Source of the DNA: Metabacillus dongyingensis
Lineage (GTDB): Bacteria; Bacillota; Bacilli; Bacillales; Bacillaceae
Length of the DNA stretch: 64,000 nt
Direction: 5' to 3'
NCBI RefSeq assembly: GCF_019933155.2
Contig: NZ_CP082944.1
Span: 1,614,001 to 1,678,000 of the forward strand
This document shows, in pieces, positions 15,752 through 24,744 of the stretch (its first letter is position 1; each line of letters begins with the position of its first letter). The position numbers and the translations under genes were made by a program. A model generated the notes under the pieces. That model was not told the origin of the DNA. It worked only from the letters and a program-made list of their open reading frames with translations, and did no database searches.

Positions 15752-16585
15752 GTGCAAAAAGTCAGTGTAATTGGTGCAGGAACGATGGGCCGGGGGATTG
15801 CCTTTGCATGTGCGGCTGCAGGGTTTTCAGTTGTTGTTCAGGATATTCATGAACAATCGCTGAATACTTGCCGCGCCTATGTGTCAAAGCAATTCGAAAA
15901 AATAGGCAAGACAGATGCAGAGGCCAACATGATCTACACTACTGAACTAAAGCAGGCAGCAGAAGACGCAGATCTCATTATTGAAGCAGTGCTTGAAGTG
16001 ATGGAACTGAAAATCAGCGTGTTTAAAGAGCTTGACCGCTATGCTAAACCTTCAGCGATTATGGCAACCAATACATCAACTTTGAGCCCGACTGAAATCG
16101 GTGCCCAAACAAGCCGCCCCAAGCAGTGCATTGCGCTTCACTTTTTCAATCCTGTGCCAAAAATGAAGCTGATCGAAGTCATTTGCGGCCTGGAAACGTC
16201 CGAAGACACAATCGATGCGTGCTTTCAATTTGGAGAAGCACTTGGAAAAGAATGCGTAAAGATTAATGAGTTTCCCGGTTTTGCTGTCAGCCGCATGAAT
16301 TGTCTGATCGGAAATGAGGCGATGACAATGGTGATGGAGGGAGTCGGTTCTGTTCAGGATATCGATAAGGCGATGAAGCTGGGCTTAAATCATCCAATGG
16401 GACCGCTTGAACTTGCTGACTTAGTCGGGCTCGATACGAGGCTCAGGAATATGGAATATCTTTATAAAACGCTTGGCGAAAAATTCCGTCCGTGTCCGAT
16501 CCTTGTGAAATATGTAAAGGCAGGCTGGCTAGGGAAAAAAAGCGGCCGGGGATTTTATAAATACAGCCAGGGGGCAAGCTCATGA
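15752..16585 (+). CDS. 3-hydroxybutyryl-CoA dehydrogenase-like (second copy)
   Basis: A 277-residue NAD-dependent enzyme starting at GTG 15752 behind GGGGGGA. It has SVIGAGTMGRGIAFACAAAG at its N-terminus (Rossmann), MATNTSTLSPTEIG, ALHFFNPVPKMKLIEV with the catalytic His, and NHPMGPLELADLVGLDT. It is nearer the classic Hbd/MmgB type than its upstream neighbour; B. subtilis MmgB in the mmg operon is the family example. The stop overlaps the ATG of the next gene (ATGA at 16582-16585), so the two are translationally coupled. Confidence 0.93.
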   Translation: MQKVSVIGAGTMGRGIAFACAAAGFSVVVQDIHEQSLNTCRAYVSKQFEKIGKTDAEANMIYTTELKQAAEDADLIIEAVLEVMELKISVFKELDRYAKPSAIMATNTSTLSPTEIGAQTSRPKQCIALHFFNPVPKMKLIEVICGLETSEDTIDACFQFGEALGKECVKINEFPGFAVSRMNCLIGNEAMTMVMEGVGSVQDIDKAMKLGLNHPMGPLELADLVGLDTRLRNMEYLYKTLGEKFRPCPILVKYVKAGWLGKKSGRGFYKYSQGASS

Positions 16586-17730
16586 ACTTTCAATTTGATG
16601 AGGACATTCAATTTTTAAAACGGAGCGTCCGTGATTTTGTTCAAACAGAAGTTGAAGCTGTTGCGATGGAAATTGAGGAATCAAATGCGATACCTGAACG
16701 GATCATTTCGATGTCAAAGGAACTGGGGCTTTTCGGATTAAGCATTCCGGAGCAATACGGAGGTCTAGGCATCGGAATGGTTGGAAAATGTGCTTTGTAT
16801 GAAGAAATCGGTGCAACTCATAACGGATATACGACGTTAATCGGTGCTCATACAGGCATTGGAACAGTCGGAATTGTCGAGATGGGAAATGAACAGCAAA
16901 AGCAGAAGTACCTGCCTGCCATGGCGAGCGGCGAGAAAATCGGCGCCTTTGCCTTAACAGAGCCGAGTGCCGGCTCTAATGCGACAAATCTTAAAACGTC
17001 TGCTGTGAAAAAGGGAGATAAATATATTCTTAACGGCACGAAGCATTACATCACAAATGCGACTGAGGCAGATGTATTTACTGTGATGGCCGTAACGGAC
17101 TCTTCAAAAGGTGCAAAGGGCATCACGTCTTTTATCATAGAAAAAGATTTTCCGGGATTCCAAGTAGGAGCTGTTGAAAAGAAAATGGGGCTCCGCGGTT
17201 CACATTCAGCTGAGATCATTTTAGAAGATTGTGAGGTTCCCGCTGAAAATATACTTGGTGAAGAGGGCCATGGGTATGTGAATGCTCTTAAAATCCTCGC
17301 AAATGGACGTGCAGGTCTTGCGGCCCGAAATCTGGGATCGTGTCAAAAGCTGCTTGACCTATCGATGACGTATTCCCAGGAAAGAGTGCAATTTGATGTT
17401 CCTATTTTTGAACATCAGGCAGTTTCCCATATGATTGCAGAGATGGCGATGGAAATTGAAGCCCTGCGGTCGTTTACCTACCGGGTCGCCTGGATGGTGG
17501 ACGAAGGCATGAAGGTGATTAAAGAAGCGGCGATGCTGAAGCTGTTCGGATCTGAAGTGTATAACCGTGTGGCAGATAAAGCCGTTCAGGTACATGGCGG
17601 AATCGGCTATATTGCTGATTACCCCATCGAGCGATTTTTCCGGGATGCACGGATTACGAGAATCTATGAAGGCACTTCCGAAATTCAGAAAAACATCATT
17701 GCAGGTCAATTGAAAAAGCAATATCAATAA
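16582..17730 (+). CDS. Acyl-CoA dehydrogenase (operon gene 6)
   Basis: A 382-residue dehydrogenase and close paralogue of the operon's first gene. [19 protein letters not shown] is the FAD/substrate loop and [19 protein letters not shown] precedes [14 protein letters not shown], with the catalytic Glu. An Asn replaces the Asp usual in the AGSDA position (AGSNA), a common variant. ATG 16582 overlaps the previous stop. With two dehydrogenases, two hydroxyacyl-CoA dehydrogenases and one hydratase, the operon could process a substrate through two oxidation rounds or two substrates in parallel. Confidence 0.95.
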   Translation: MNFQFDEDIQFLKRSVRDFVQTEVEAVAMEIEESNAIPERIISMSKELGLFGLSIPEQYGGLGIGMVGKCALYEEIGATHNGYTTLIGAHTGIGTVGIVEMGNEQQKQKYLPAMASGEKIGAFALTEPSAGSNATNLKTSAVKKGDKYILNGTKHYITNATEADVFTVMAVTDSSKGAKGITSFIIEKDFPGFQVGAVEKKMGLRGSHSAEIILEDCEVPAENILGEEGHGYVNALKILANGRAGLAARNLGSCQKLLDLSMTYSQERVQFDVPIFEHQAVSHMIAEMAMEIEALRSFTYRVAWMVDEGMKVIKEAAMLKLFGSEVYNRVADKAVQVHGGIGYIADYPIERFFRDARITRIYEGTSEIQKNIIAGQLKKQYQ

Positions 17731-17749
17731 AGGAAGGAGCAGCGAAACC

Positions 17750-18931
17750 ATGGAAACCATTGTAATTGCAAGTGCCGTGCGAACACCAATTGGCCGGTAC
17801 GGAGGAGCGCTAAAAGATGTTGGGGCCAGTTTTTTGGCTTCCTATGCGATAAAGGAGGCACTTAGTAGAGCAGGAGTTTCTGCAGAACAGGTCGATGAAG
17901 TCATTTTAGGGGAAGTCAGACAAACCACCCTTGCCTCTAATGTTGCGAGAGTTGCAGCTCTTCGGGCTGGTATTCCGGAAACAGCTCCTGCATTTTCAAT
18001 TAACCGGCTTTGCGCTTCAGGTATGCAGGCCATAGCCTCAGCCGTACAGCAAATTCAGTCAGGGCAGGCTGAAATCGTTGTTGCCGGCGGCACGGAGAAT
18101 ATGAGCCAGGCGCCGATTTATCTTCGAGGCTCCCGTTTTGGCGGAGATGCTGCTCATTTGGTTGATTCAAATAAAGAGAACGGGCAGCAGCCAAAGGAAA
18201 CGTTTGGGGAGCATCTCGGAATGGGCATTACAGCTGAAAATGTTGCCGAGAAATATCAAATTTCCAGAGAAGATCAGGATGCCTTTGCCCTTGAAAGTCA
18301 AAAGAGAGCGGAGAAGGCAAATCGAAATCTGCTCTTTCAGGATGAAATAGTGCCGATTGATGTTCCTCATAAGAAAGGGTCTGCTTTATTTAATACAGAT
18401 GAACATCCGCGCCCTGAAACAACCTATGAAAAGTTATCACAATTAAAGCCTGCATTCAGAAAATCTGGGACAGTGACCGCTGGAAATGCATGCGGACGCA
18501 ATGACGGGGCAGCCGCTTTAGTCCTGATGGCAGAAAGCAAAGCAAAGGAGCTCAATATAAAGCCGATTGCGAGAGTAGCAGATTGGGCGGCGGCAGGTGT
18601 TTCCCCTGAAATTATGGGCATTGGTCCGGTACCGGCTGTGCGGAAGCTTTTAGAAAGAACCAATAAAAGCATCGGCGATATTGATGTGTTTGAACTGAAT
18701 GAAGCATTTGCTTCTCAAGCCCTTGCTGTAATCAGAGAGTTAGAGCTTGATAGAAAAAAAGTCAACGTAAATGGCGGGGCAATTGCACTCGGCCATCCAC
18801 TCGGCGCGACAGGTGCAAGAATTGTGACGACGCTGGTTCATGAGATGAAACGGAGAGATCACAGGCTTGGTGTGGCGACGCTCTGTGTTGGAGGAGGCCA
18901 GGGAATGGCCATGATGATTGAACTCATATAA
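17750..18931 (+). CDS. Acetyl-CoA acetyltransferase (thiolase)
   Basis: A 393-residue thiolase catalysing CoA-dependent cleavage of 3-ketoacyl-CoA, the last step of the pathway. The nucleophile Cys is in [14 protein letters not shown] (near residue 87). The C-terminal [16 protein letters not shown] and [13 protein letters not shown] carry the second His and Cys. The N-terminal [18 protein letters not shown] is typical of the AtoB/MmgA group. ATG 17750 follows AAGGAAGGAG. It completes the set of beta-oxidation enzymes within this operon. Confidence 0.95.
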   Translation: METIVIASAVRTPIGRYGGALKDVGASFLASYAIKEALSRAGVSAEQVDEVILGEVRQTTLASNVARVAALRAGIPETAPAFSINRLCASGMQAIASAVQQIQSGQAEIVVAGGTENMSQAPIYLRGSRFGGDAAHLVDSNKENGQQPKETFGEHLGMGITAENVAEKYQISREDQDAFALESQKRAEKANRNLLFQDEIVPIDVPHKKGSALFNTDEHPRPETTYEKLSQLKPAFRKSGTVTAGNACGRNDGAAALVLMAESKAKELNIKPIARVADWAAAGVSPEIMGIGPVPAVRKLLERTNKSIGDIDVFELNEAFASQALAVIRELELDRKKVNVNGGAIALGHPLGATGARIVTTLVHEMKRRDHRLGVATLCVGGGQGMAMMIELI

Positions 18932-18952
18932 GAGCCGAAAGGAGCGGGGCAG

Positions 18953-19336
18953 ATGCTGGACATTATGCATTCTTCTTTTTTTGACCATTTGTCCCTTCGG
19001 AGGGAGCAGAATCAAGGAGAAGAAATTATCATTTCCGCTGTGATTGAAAAGGAGCATCTAGCAGATTCCGAAACGATTGGGAGCGGGATTTTTTACACGA
19101 TGCTTGATATTGCTATGGGAACAGCTGCATCTAAAGCGGGAGGTGTTCCTTCTGCAACAATTGCCTTAACAACAACCATTTTTGATTCATCCGTCAAGTC
19201 GTCGTTATTATGCAGGGCTAAAGTGACTCACTGTTTTGAGGGCATGGCATCTGCTGAAGGCTGGGTCTTCGACGAATACAAGACCCTGATTGCGAAAAGC
19301 CAGGCAGATTTTAAACTGCTGAAAAAAAGGAGCTGA
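18953..19336 (+). CDS. Hotdog-fold thioesterase (first copy)
   Basis: A 127-residue protein starting at ATG 18953 after AAAGGAGCG. GSGIFYTMLDIAMGTAAS followed by ATIALTTTIFDSS matches the PaaI-type single-hotdog thioesterase fold. Here the usual HGG before the long helix is replaced by GSG, so catalytic detail may differ. Such enzymes release CoA from stalled acyl-CoA intermediates. It lies between thiolase and enoyl-CoA hydratase, 7 bp from the latter. It could hydrolyse dead-end intermediates when CoA becomes limiting; specificity unknown. Confidence 0.8.
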   Translation: MLDIMHSSFFDHLSLRREQNQGEEIIISAVIEKEHLADSETIGSGIFYTMLDIAMGTAASKAGGVPSATIALTTTIFDSSVKSSLLCRAKVTHCFEGMASAEGWVFDEYKTLIAKSQADFKLLKKRS

Positions 19337-19342
19337 AGAAAG

Positions 19343-20125
19343 ATGAACACTTTTGCAAATATTGAGATCAGAAAATCAGATGGACTTGCTTATCTTGTCA
19401 TCAATAGACCTGAGCTTCGAAATGCCTTAAATAAAGAAACGTTAAATGAAATGATGGAAGCATTAGAAATCCTTGCAGCAGATGATGAGACCGGATGTGT
19501 GGTGTTTACCGGAAGCGGCGAAAAATCATTTGCTGCAGGGGCTGATATCCGCCAGCTGAAGTCAAGAACAGCACTTGATGTCTTTAACCGCGGAGGCATG
19601 CAGCAGGTTTATGATTACATAGAAGCCTACGATAAACCAACAATCGCCATGGTGAATGGGTATGCACTTGGCGGAGGCTGCGAGCTTGCGATGGCATGTG
19701 ATATCCGGATTGCTTCAGAAAATGCCAAGTTCGGACTGCCTGAGCTGAATTTATCCATCATACCAAGTGCCGGCGGAACACAGCGGCTTGCAAGACTTGT
19801 TGGAAAAGGTGCAGCAATGGATATGATTCTAAGAGGGAAAATCATTGATGCGAAGGAAGCGTACCGAATAGGGTTAGTGTCAGAGATTGCAAGCATCGAA
19901 GAGCTGCAGGAAAAAACTGAGGTAACAGCGGGACAAATTCTTTCAAAAGGCCCTCTTGCGGTAAAACTTGCGAAGCTTGCTGTGCATGCAGGATTTGATG
20001 CCGATCAAAAAACAGGACTTGTGATTGAAAAGCTAGCGCAGGCTGTTCTTTTTTCAACTGATGATAAAAATGAGGGAACGTCTGCCTTCTTAGAAAAAAG
20101 AAAACCTCAATTCACAGCCAAATAA
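19343..20125 (+). CDS. Enoyl-CoA hydratase
   Basis: A 260-residue crotonase-fold enzyme adding water to trans-2-enoyl-CoA. The oxyanion-hole segment FAAGADIRQLKS (about 61-72) and NGYALGGGCELAMACDIRIA with FGLPELNLSIIPSAGGTQRL are all conserved. The two catalytic glutamates sit at GCELAMA and the GLPEL region. ATG 19343 follows AAGGAGCTGAAGAAAG. It links the dehydrogenases to the hydroxyacyl-CoA dehydrogenases of this operon. Ordinary family length, nothing missing. Confidence 0.94.
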   Translation: MNTFANIEIRKSDGLAYLVINRPELRNALNKETLNEMMEALEILAADDETGCVVFTGSGEKSFAAGADIRQLKSRTALDVFNRGGMQQVYDYIEAYDKPTIAMVNGYALGGGCELAMACDIRIASENAKFGLPELNLSIIPSAGGTQRLARLVGKGAAMDMILRGKIIDAKEAYRIGLVSEIASIEELQEKTEVTAGQILSKGPLAVKLAKLAVHAGFDADQKTGLVIEKLAQAVLFSTDDKNEGTSAFLEKRKPQFTAK

Positions 20126-20141
20126 GAAAGGATGAACACAC

Positions 20142-20555
20142 TTGGCCATTCTCGTTCAGGATATTCGGGAAAGCTTTGAAAGCAGCCCTTTTTTCAACCA
20201 TATGGGAATTGAAATCATTCATTTTGAAGAGCATTCCGTAAAGATTAAGCTCACAATCAAAGAACATGTCCTGAATGCAAATGGAACACTGCACGGCGGT
20301 GTTCATGCGACAATGCTCGATTTTATCCAGGGCATGCTGCTCAGATCCATTACGAAAACTAGATGTGCAACACTAAACCTGAACACGCAATACTTGGCAG
20401 CCATCTCAGAAGGTGACATTTTCGCAGAAGCAAACGTTTTGCAGCTTGGCTATAAGCTTGCTTTTTTGGAGGGTGAAATAAAAGATTCATTTGGAAAAAT
20501 AGTGGCCAAGGGAACAGGAACGTTTAAAGTTATCAGAGGATCAGAAAGTATTTAG
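20142..20555 (+). CDS. PaaI-type thioesterase (second copy, last operon gene)
   Basis: A 137-residue hotdog thioesterase with a TTG start at 20142 behind AGAAAGGATG. The active-site segment ANGTLHGGVHATMLDFIQGM contains the HGG signature, followed by TLNLNTQYLAAISEGDIFAE and the C-terminal strand KIVAKGTGTFKVI. It is more canonical than the other thioesterase in the operon. It presumably clears acyl-CoA intermediates to free CoA. The operon ends here; an inverted repeat and a perfect terminator follow within 180 bp. Confidence 0.88.
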   Translation: MAILVQDIRESFESSPFFNHMGIEIIHFEEHSVKIKLTIKEHVLNANGTLHGGVHATMLDFIQGMLLRSITKTRCATLNLNTQYLAAISEGDIFAEANVLQLGYKLAFLEGEIKDSFGKIVAKGTGTFKVIRGSESI

Positions 20556-20579
20556 ATGGACGAAGATTATGCATGTGAA

Positions 20580-20636
20580 ATTCGGCAGGGAGTCTAAATA
20601 ACTGTTTTCCTGCAGGCGGAATAAAACCTGCCGAAT
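20580..20636 (+). repeat. Inverted repeat with alternative pairings after the sigma-54 operon
   Basis: ATTCGGCAGG (20580-20589) pairs perfectly with CCTGCCGAAT (20627-20636). Inside the loop, palindromic CCTGCAGG (20609-20616) could pair with either arm, so two exclusive folds are possible. It lies in the 3' region of the operon transcript, 75 bp before the terminator. The 430-bp gap to dppA otherwise holds only the terminator, the dpp promoter and a CodY-type box. Confidence 0.6.
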
Positions 20637-20710
20637 GGAAAGTATGCAGATCGGGATATTTGTCCGGGTATGTGCCGGATGGAACGGAATCTGGGATGGA
20701 AGGTCGTTCA

Positions 20711-20736
20711 AACCCTTTATATATAAAGGGTTTTTT
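20711..20736 (+). terminator. Terminator of the sigma-54 operon
   Basis: AACCCTTTAT-ATATAAAGGGTT is a near-perfect palindrome followed by six T. Confidence 0.9.
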
Positions 20737-20922
20737 GTGCTTGCTGTTAAAATTATTGTCTTTTAAAATTCCTGAAAAATTCATTCTTTTACTCTATCTA
20801 TTGACTTGAAAGATAGGTTTTCCTGCACATTAATTCTACTAAAATGTGTATTTATTAGGGCTTTTTATCCATGGTAAATGAAGTAAATGTATTCGGGATT
20901 GTGTATTTTTATGTAAATGTTA

Positions 20923-20951
20923 TTGTAAAGTAATGATATTTAATTTATAAT
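20923..20951 (+). promoter_or_regulatory. dpp operon promoter
   Basis: TTGTAA (20923-20928), a 17-bp spacer and TATAAT (20946-20951), with dppA starting 38 bp further on. The CodY-type box overlaps the -10. Confidence 0.75.
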
Positions 20952-20963
20952 TTTAAGAAAATT
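20949..20963 (+). promoter_or_regulatory. CodY-binding box
   Basis: AATTTTAAGAAAATT differs from the CodY consensus AATTTTCWGAAAATT at one position. It overlaps the -10 and start region of the dpp promoter, the expected place for repression. In B. subtilis dpp is a classic CodY target, which supports the call. Confidence 0.82.
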
Positions 20964-20988
20964 GGAAATATAAACAGGGGGAATTTGG

Positions 20989-21813
20989 GTGAAGATATAT
21001 GTCTCAGTTGACATGGAAGGAATCACTGGACTCGCTGATGAGACACATGTGAATTCATCTAAGCACAATTACGAACGGGGCCGTCAAATCATGACGGATG
21101 AAGCCAATTATGTCATCCAATCTGCCTTTGACCATGGTGCAAAAGAGGTCATTGTCAATGACAGTCATTCAAAAATGAACAATTTGCTGATCGAAAGACT
21201 GCATCCGGAAACACAGCTGATTACGGGAGATGTAAAACCATACAGCATGGTGCAGGGACTTGATGACAGTTTTTACGGTGCGATGTTTGTCGGGTATCAT
21301 GCACGCGCTTCAAAAAAAGGCGTGATGTCACATACGATGATTTTTGGGGTCAGGGAGATCTACATAAATGATACGGCTGTTGGAGAATTAGGTTTTAATG
21401 CTTATGTTGCCGGCTATCACGGCATACCGGTTTTGATGGTTGCGGGAGATGATCAGGCAGTAATGGAAGCGGAAGCGCTCATACCGAATATCACGACAGC
21501 TGTCGTAAAGGAAACCATTTCAAGGTCTGTCGTCAAATCACTGACACCTGTCAAAGCAGGAGAGCTGCTCATAGAAAAGACTGCCCTCGCCATTAAAAAC
21601 AGAGAAAACGTAATGCCGCTCACTCCTCCAGACCGTCCGCTTATGGCCATTGAGTTTGCCAACTATGGACAAGCTGAATGGGCAGCGCTTATGCCGGGAA
21701 CAGAGCACTTAGAAAACACCACGATTGTCCGCTACCAGGCACGCGACATTCTTGAGGCTTACCGGGCAATGCTCGTAATGACGGAGCTTGCGATGAGAAC
21801 GACATTCTGTTAG
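20989..21813 (+). CDS. dppA: D-aminopeptidase DppA (M55)
   Basis: A 274-residue zinc peptidase of family M55 that releases N-terminal D-Ala from D-Ala-containing peptides. The N-terminal MKIYVSVDMEGITGL contains the metal ligands Asp and Glu. NDSHSKMNN and FVGYHARASKKGVMSHT carry further metal and catalytic residues. GTG 20989 follows GGGGGAA. First gene of an operon with the same order as B. subtilis dppABCDE-ykfABCD, so D-Ala release is coupled to peptide uptake. Family B. subtilis DppA forms a decameric ring; that is known for the family, not seen here. Confidence 0.95.
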   Translation: MKIYVSVDMEGITGLADETHVNSSKHNYERGRQIMTDEANYVIQSAFDHGAKEVIVNDSHSKMNNLLIERLHPETQLITGDVKPYSMVQGLDDSFYGAMFVGYHARASKKGVMSHTMIFGVREIYINDTAVGELGFNAYVAGYHGIPVLMVAGDDQAVMEAEALIPNITTAVVKETISRSVVKSLTPVKAGELLIEKTALAIKNRENVMPLTPPDRPLMAIEFANYGQAEWAALMPGTEHLENTTIVRYQARDILEAYRAMLVMTELAMRTTFC

Positions 21814-21826
21814 GAAGTGAGAATTT

Positions 21827-22759
21827 ATGAATACATATCTTTTTAAACGTCTGCTTTCCATGGTCCTTACACTTTGGCTGATCATTACGCTCACGTTCGT
21901 TCTGATGCATACGATTCCCGGTTCGCCTTTTAATCAGGAACGCGGGACAAGCGAAGCGGTTCAGCGAAATCTTGAAGCTTATTACCATTTAGATGAACCG
22001 CTGCCGGTACAATATGCGATGTACATGAAATCACTTGTTACGTTTGATTTTGGACCTTCTATCAAAAAGTCTTCTCAAACAGTCAATGAACTGCTTGGCC
22101 GCGGCTTTCCGGTTTCCTTTGAGCTTGGAATCGTCACGCTTATTGTAGCTGTCTTTTCAGGAATTGCGCTTGGCATCATTGCAGCGCTCCGCCACAATGG
22201 ATTCATTGATTATTTAGCCATGACAATCGCCGTTCTCGGGATATCCGTTCCAAACTTTATTATGGCGACCCTATTAATTCAAAATCTGGCTGTTAATTTA
22301 AAAATACTGCCTGCTGCAACCTGGTCGAGCCCGATGCACATGATTTTGCCGACACTTGCGCTTGCTACAGGACCGATGGCGATCATTGCGCGTCTGACAA
22401 GGTCAAGCATGCTTGAAGTGCTTACTCAGGATTACATTCGGACAGCCCGGGCAAAAGGACTTTCACCAGTCAAAATCGTGTTCAAGCATGCACTTAGAAA
22501 CGCACTGCTGCCAGTTGTAACCGTTCTTGGAACGCTTGCTGCCAGTATTTTAACAGGAACATTTGTAATTGAGAAAATTTTCGCGATACCCGGCATGGGA
22601 AAATACTTCATTGAAAGCATTGGAACCCGCGACTATCCGGTCATAATGGGCACGACCGTTTTTTACAGTACAATTTTGATCGTGATGCTGTTCCTTGTAG
22701 ATGTTGCATATGGAATTTTAGATCCGAGAATTCAATTAAATAAAAGGGAGGGAAGATAA
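21827..22759 (+). CDS. dppB: Peptide ABC transporter permease DppB
   Basis: A 310-residue inner-membrane permease with about six helices. The N-terminal MNTYLFKRLLSMVLTLWLI segment and the EAA loop near residues 200-225 (DYIRTARAKGLSPVKIVFKHA) are typical of DppB/OppB permeases; the EAA loop contacts the ATPase. Starts at ATG 21827, 13 bp after dppA. It pairs with DppC to form the translocation pore for di- and murein peptides. Its stop overlaps the dppC start (TAATG). Confidence 0.95.
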   Translation: MNTYLFKRLLSMVLTLWLIITLTFVLMHTIPGSPFNQERGTSEAVQRNLEAYYHLDEPLPVQYAMYMKSLVTFDFGPSIKKSSQTVNELLGRGFPVSFELGIVTLIVAVFSGIALGIIAALRHNGFIDYLAMTIAVLGISVPNFIMATLLIQNLAVNLKILPAATWSSPMHMILPTLALATGPMAIIARLTRSSMLEVLTQDYIRTARAKGLSPVKIVFKHALRNALLPVVTVLGTLAASILTGTFVIEKIFAIPGMGKYFIESIGTRDYPVIMGTTVFYSTILIVMLFLVDVAYGILDPRIQLNKREGR

Positions 22760-23712
22760 TGGAGCTTAGAAAACAGCATGATCCTCACCTTTCCCGGGAT
22801 ATCCCTGATGATTGGTTTGTTCCAAAAATCAGGGACAAGCAGGATGCAGAAGCCGTCGTCAGACCGAGTCTTTCCTACTGGCATGATGCCTGGAGAAGAC
22901 TGCGTAAAAATAAGCTTGCCATGACAGGCTTGCTCTTCTTGATTTTTATTGCCTTTATGGCCATTTTCGGGCCGATCATTTCACCGCATTCCGTCAGAAC
23001 ACAAATTCTGACTGATCAAAATCTGCCTCCGTCCGCTAAATACTGGTTCGGTACAGATGAACTTGGCCGCGATGTTTTTACAAGAACTTGGTATGGGGCG
23101 AGAATTTCGCTTTTAGTGGCAGCGATTGCCGCATTAATTGATTTTGCGATTGGGGTTCTTTACGGCGGAATTGCCGGCTATAAAGGAGGGAAAATCGACC
23201 ATTATATGATGCGTGTCGTTGAAGTCCTGTACGGCCTTCCTTATTTGCTTGTCGTTATTTTGCTCATGGTCGTGATGGGGCCAGGTTTGTTTACTATTAT
23301 CGTTGCGCTGACTGTCACAGGCTGGATCGGTATGGCGAGGATCGTAAGAGGACAGGTTCTTCAAATCAAAAACTATGAATTTGTTCATGCTTCTAAATCA
23401 TTCGGGACGAAAACCAGCAGGATCATCAGGAAAAACCTCCTGCCCAATACAATGGGGCCAATTATTGTTCAAATAACACTTACGATTCCTTCTGCTATTT
23501 TTGCAGAAGCGTTTCTGAGTTTTCTCGGACTTGGGATTCAGGCTCCGTTTGCAAGCTGGGGTGTGATGGCAAGTGATGCTCTTTCAACAATCTTAACAGG
23601 ACACTGGTGGCGCCTCTTTTTTCCTGCCCTCTGTATCTCTCTGACGATGTTTGCATTTAACGTGCTTGGAGACGGACTGCAGGATGCGCTTGATCCGAAG
23701 CTAAGGAGGTAA
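22759..23712 (+). CDS. dppC: Peptide ABC transporter permease DppC
   Basis: A 317-residue permease partner of DppB. It has a cytoplasmic N-terminal stretch of about 50 residues, then helices and the OppC-type signature YWFGTDELGRDVFTRTWYGA. A C-terminal binding-protein-dependent transport domain with EAA-like RGQVLQIKNYEFVHASKSFG follows. ATG 22759 shares a base with the dppB stop. Part of the dpp importer for D-Ala-containing and murein-derived peptides. Confidence 0.95.
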   Translation: MELRKQHDPHLSRDIPDDWFVPKIRDKQDAEAVVRPSLSYWHDAWRRLRKNKLAMTGLLFLIFIAFMAIFGPIISPHSVRTQILTDQNLPPSAKYWFGTDELGRDVFTRTWYGARISLLVAAIAALIDFAIGVLYGGIAGYKGGKIDHYMMRVVEVLYGLPYLLVVILLMVVMGPGLFTIIVALTVTGWIGMARIVRGQVLQIKNYEFVHASKSFGTKTSRIIRKNLLPNTMGPIIVQITLTIPSAIFAEAFLSFLGLGIQAPFASWGVMASDALSTILTGHWWRLFFPALCISLTMFAFNVLGDGLQDALDPKLRR

Positions 23713-23716
23713 CATC

Positions 23717-24712
23717 ATGGAAAAAGTACTGGAAGTAAACGAACTCCATGTTTCTTTTCAAACATACGGGGGACGTGTAAAAGCGGTCCGTGGCGTAAGC
23801 TTTGATTTGCGAAAAGGCGAAACACTCGCAATAGTAGGAGAGTCGGGCTGCGGAAAAAGTGTGACTTCCCAAAGCATTATGCGCCTAATTCCTGAACCGC
23901 CGGGAACAATTGATTCAGGCTCCATCCTTTTTAAAGGAAAAGACGTAACCAAAATGAAGGAAAAAGAGCTTAGAAAGCTTCGCGGCGCTGAGATTTCGAT
24001 GATCTTTCAGGATCCGATGACAGCGCTGAACCCAACGCTGACCATAGGTGATCAAATCATGGAAGGCATTATCCAGCACGAAAGCATGCCGAAAGAAAAG
24101 GCAAAACAAAAAGCACTTGAGATGATGAATCTTGTTGGCATCCCAAGCCCTGAAGCTCGGTTAAAGCAGTATCCGCATCAATTCAGCGGAGGGATGCGGC
24201 AGAGGATTGTAATTGCGATGGCTCTTGTCTGCGAACCTGAAGTGTTAATCGCAGATGAACCGACCACCGCTCTTGATGTGACGATTCAGGCTCAAATTCT
24301 CGATTTATTCCGCGACATTCAGAAGAAAACAGGCGTTTCCATTATTCTGATTACCCATGATTTGGGAGTTGTCGCACAAGTAGCTGACCGGGTAGCGGTT
24401 ATGTATGCCGGTAAAATCGTGGAAGCAGGATCAAGAAGAGAAATTTTTTATCAGCCGCAGCATCCGTACACAAAGGGACTGCTTCGTTCCATCCCGCGTC
24501 TTGATATTGAAGGAGAAGAGCTGATTCCGATTGCAGGTTCACCTCCTGATTTATTTTCTCCTCCAGAAGGGTGCCCGTTTGCGGCAAGGTGTGAGCATGC
24601 AATGGAAGTTTGTGATCGTGTGTATCCTTTTACGTCTGCATTGAGCAAAGAGCACCAAGTGGACTGCTGGCTGCAGGACAGCCGCGCATTAGCTGCAGCA
24701 TCAATGAAATAA
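23717..24712 (+). CDS. dppD: Peptide ABC transporter ATPase DppD
   Basis: A 331-residue ATPase energising peptide import. Walker A is GESGCGKS, the ABC signature FSGGMRQRIVIAMAL, Walker B VLIADEPTTALD, and the switch His sits in ILITHDLG. The C-terminal oligopeptide/dipeptide extension has GCPFAARCEHAMEVC, with cysteines that in relatives bind an iron-sulfur cluster. ATG 23717 follows AGGAGG. The second ATPase of the pair, YkfD, is at the far end of the operon, as in B. subtilis. Confidence 0.95.
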   Translation: MEKVLEVNELHVSFQTYGGRVKAVRGVSFDLRKGETLAIVGESGCGKSVTSQSIMRLIPEPPGTIDSGSILFKGKDVTKMKEKELRKLRGAEISMIFQDPMTALNPTLTIGDQIMEGIIQHESMPKEKAKQKALEMMNLVGIPSPEARLKQYPHQFSGGMRQRIVIAMALVCEPEVLIADEPTTALDVTIQAQILDLFRDIQKKTGVSIILITHDLGVVAQVADRVAVMYAGKIVEAGSRREIFYQPQHPYTKGLLRSIPRLDIEGEELIPIAGSPPDLFSPPEGCPFAARCEHAMEVCDRVYPFTSALSKEHQVDCWLQDSRALAAASMK

Positions 24713-24744
24713 ACATATAGATCAAGAATAAGAGGGGGAGAACA

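Noticed and set aside
20533..20784. Reverse-strand 83-codon ORF after the sigma-54 operon
   Set aside because: It runs through the inverted repeat and terminator, whose arms explain the apparent motifs; no ribosome site.
21160..21175. Activator site TTCAAAAATGAA inside dppA
   Set aside because: Shorter match within coding sequence, no -24/-12 promoter nearby; chance is likely in AT-rich codons.
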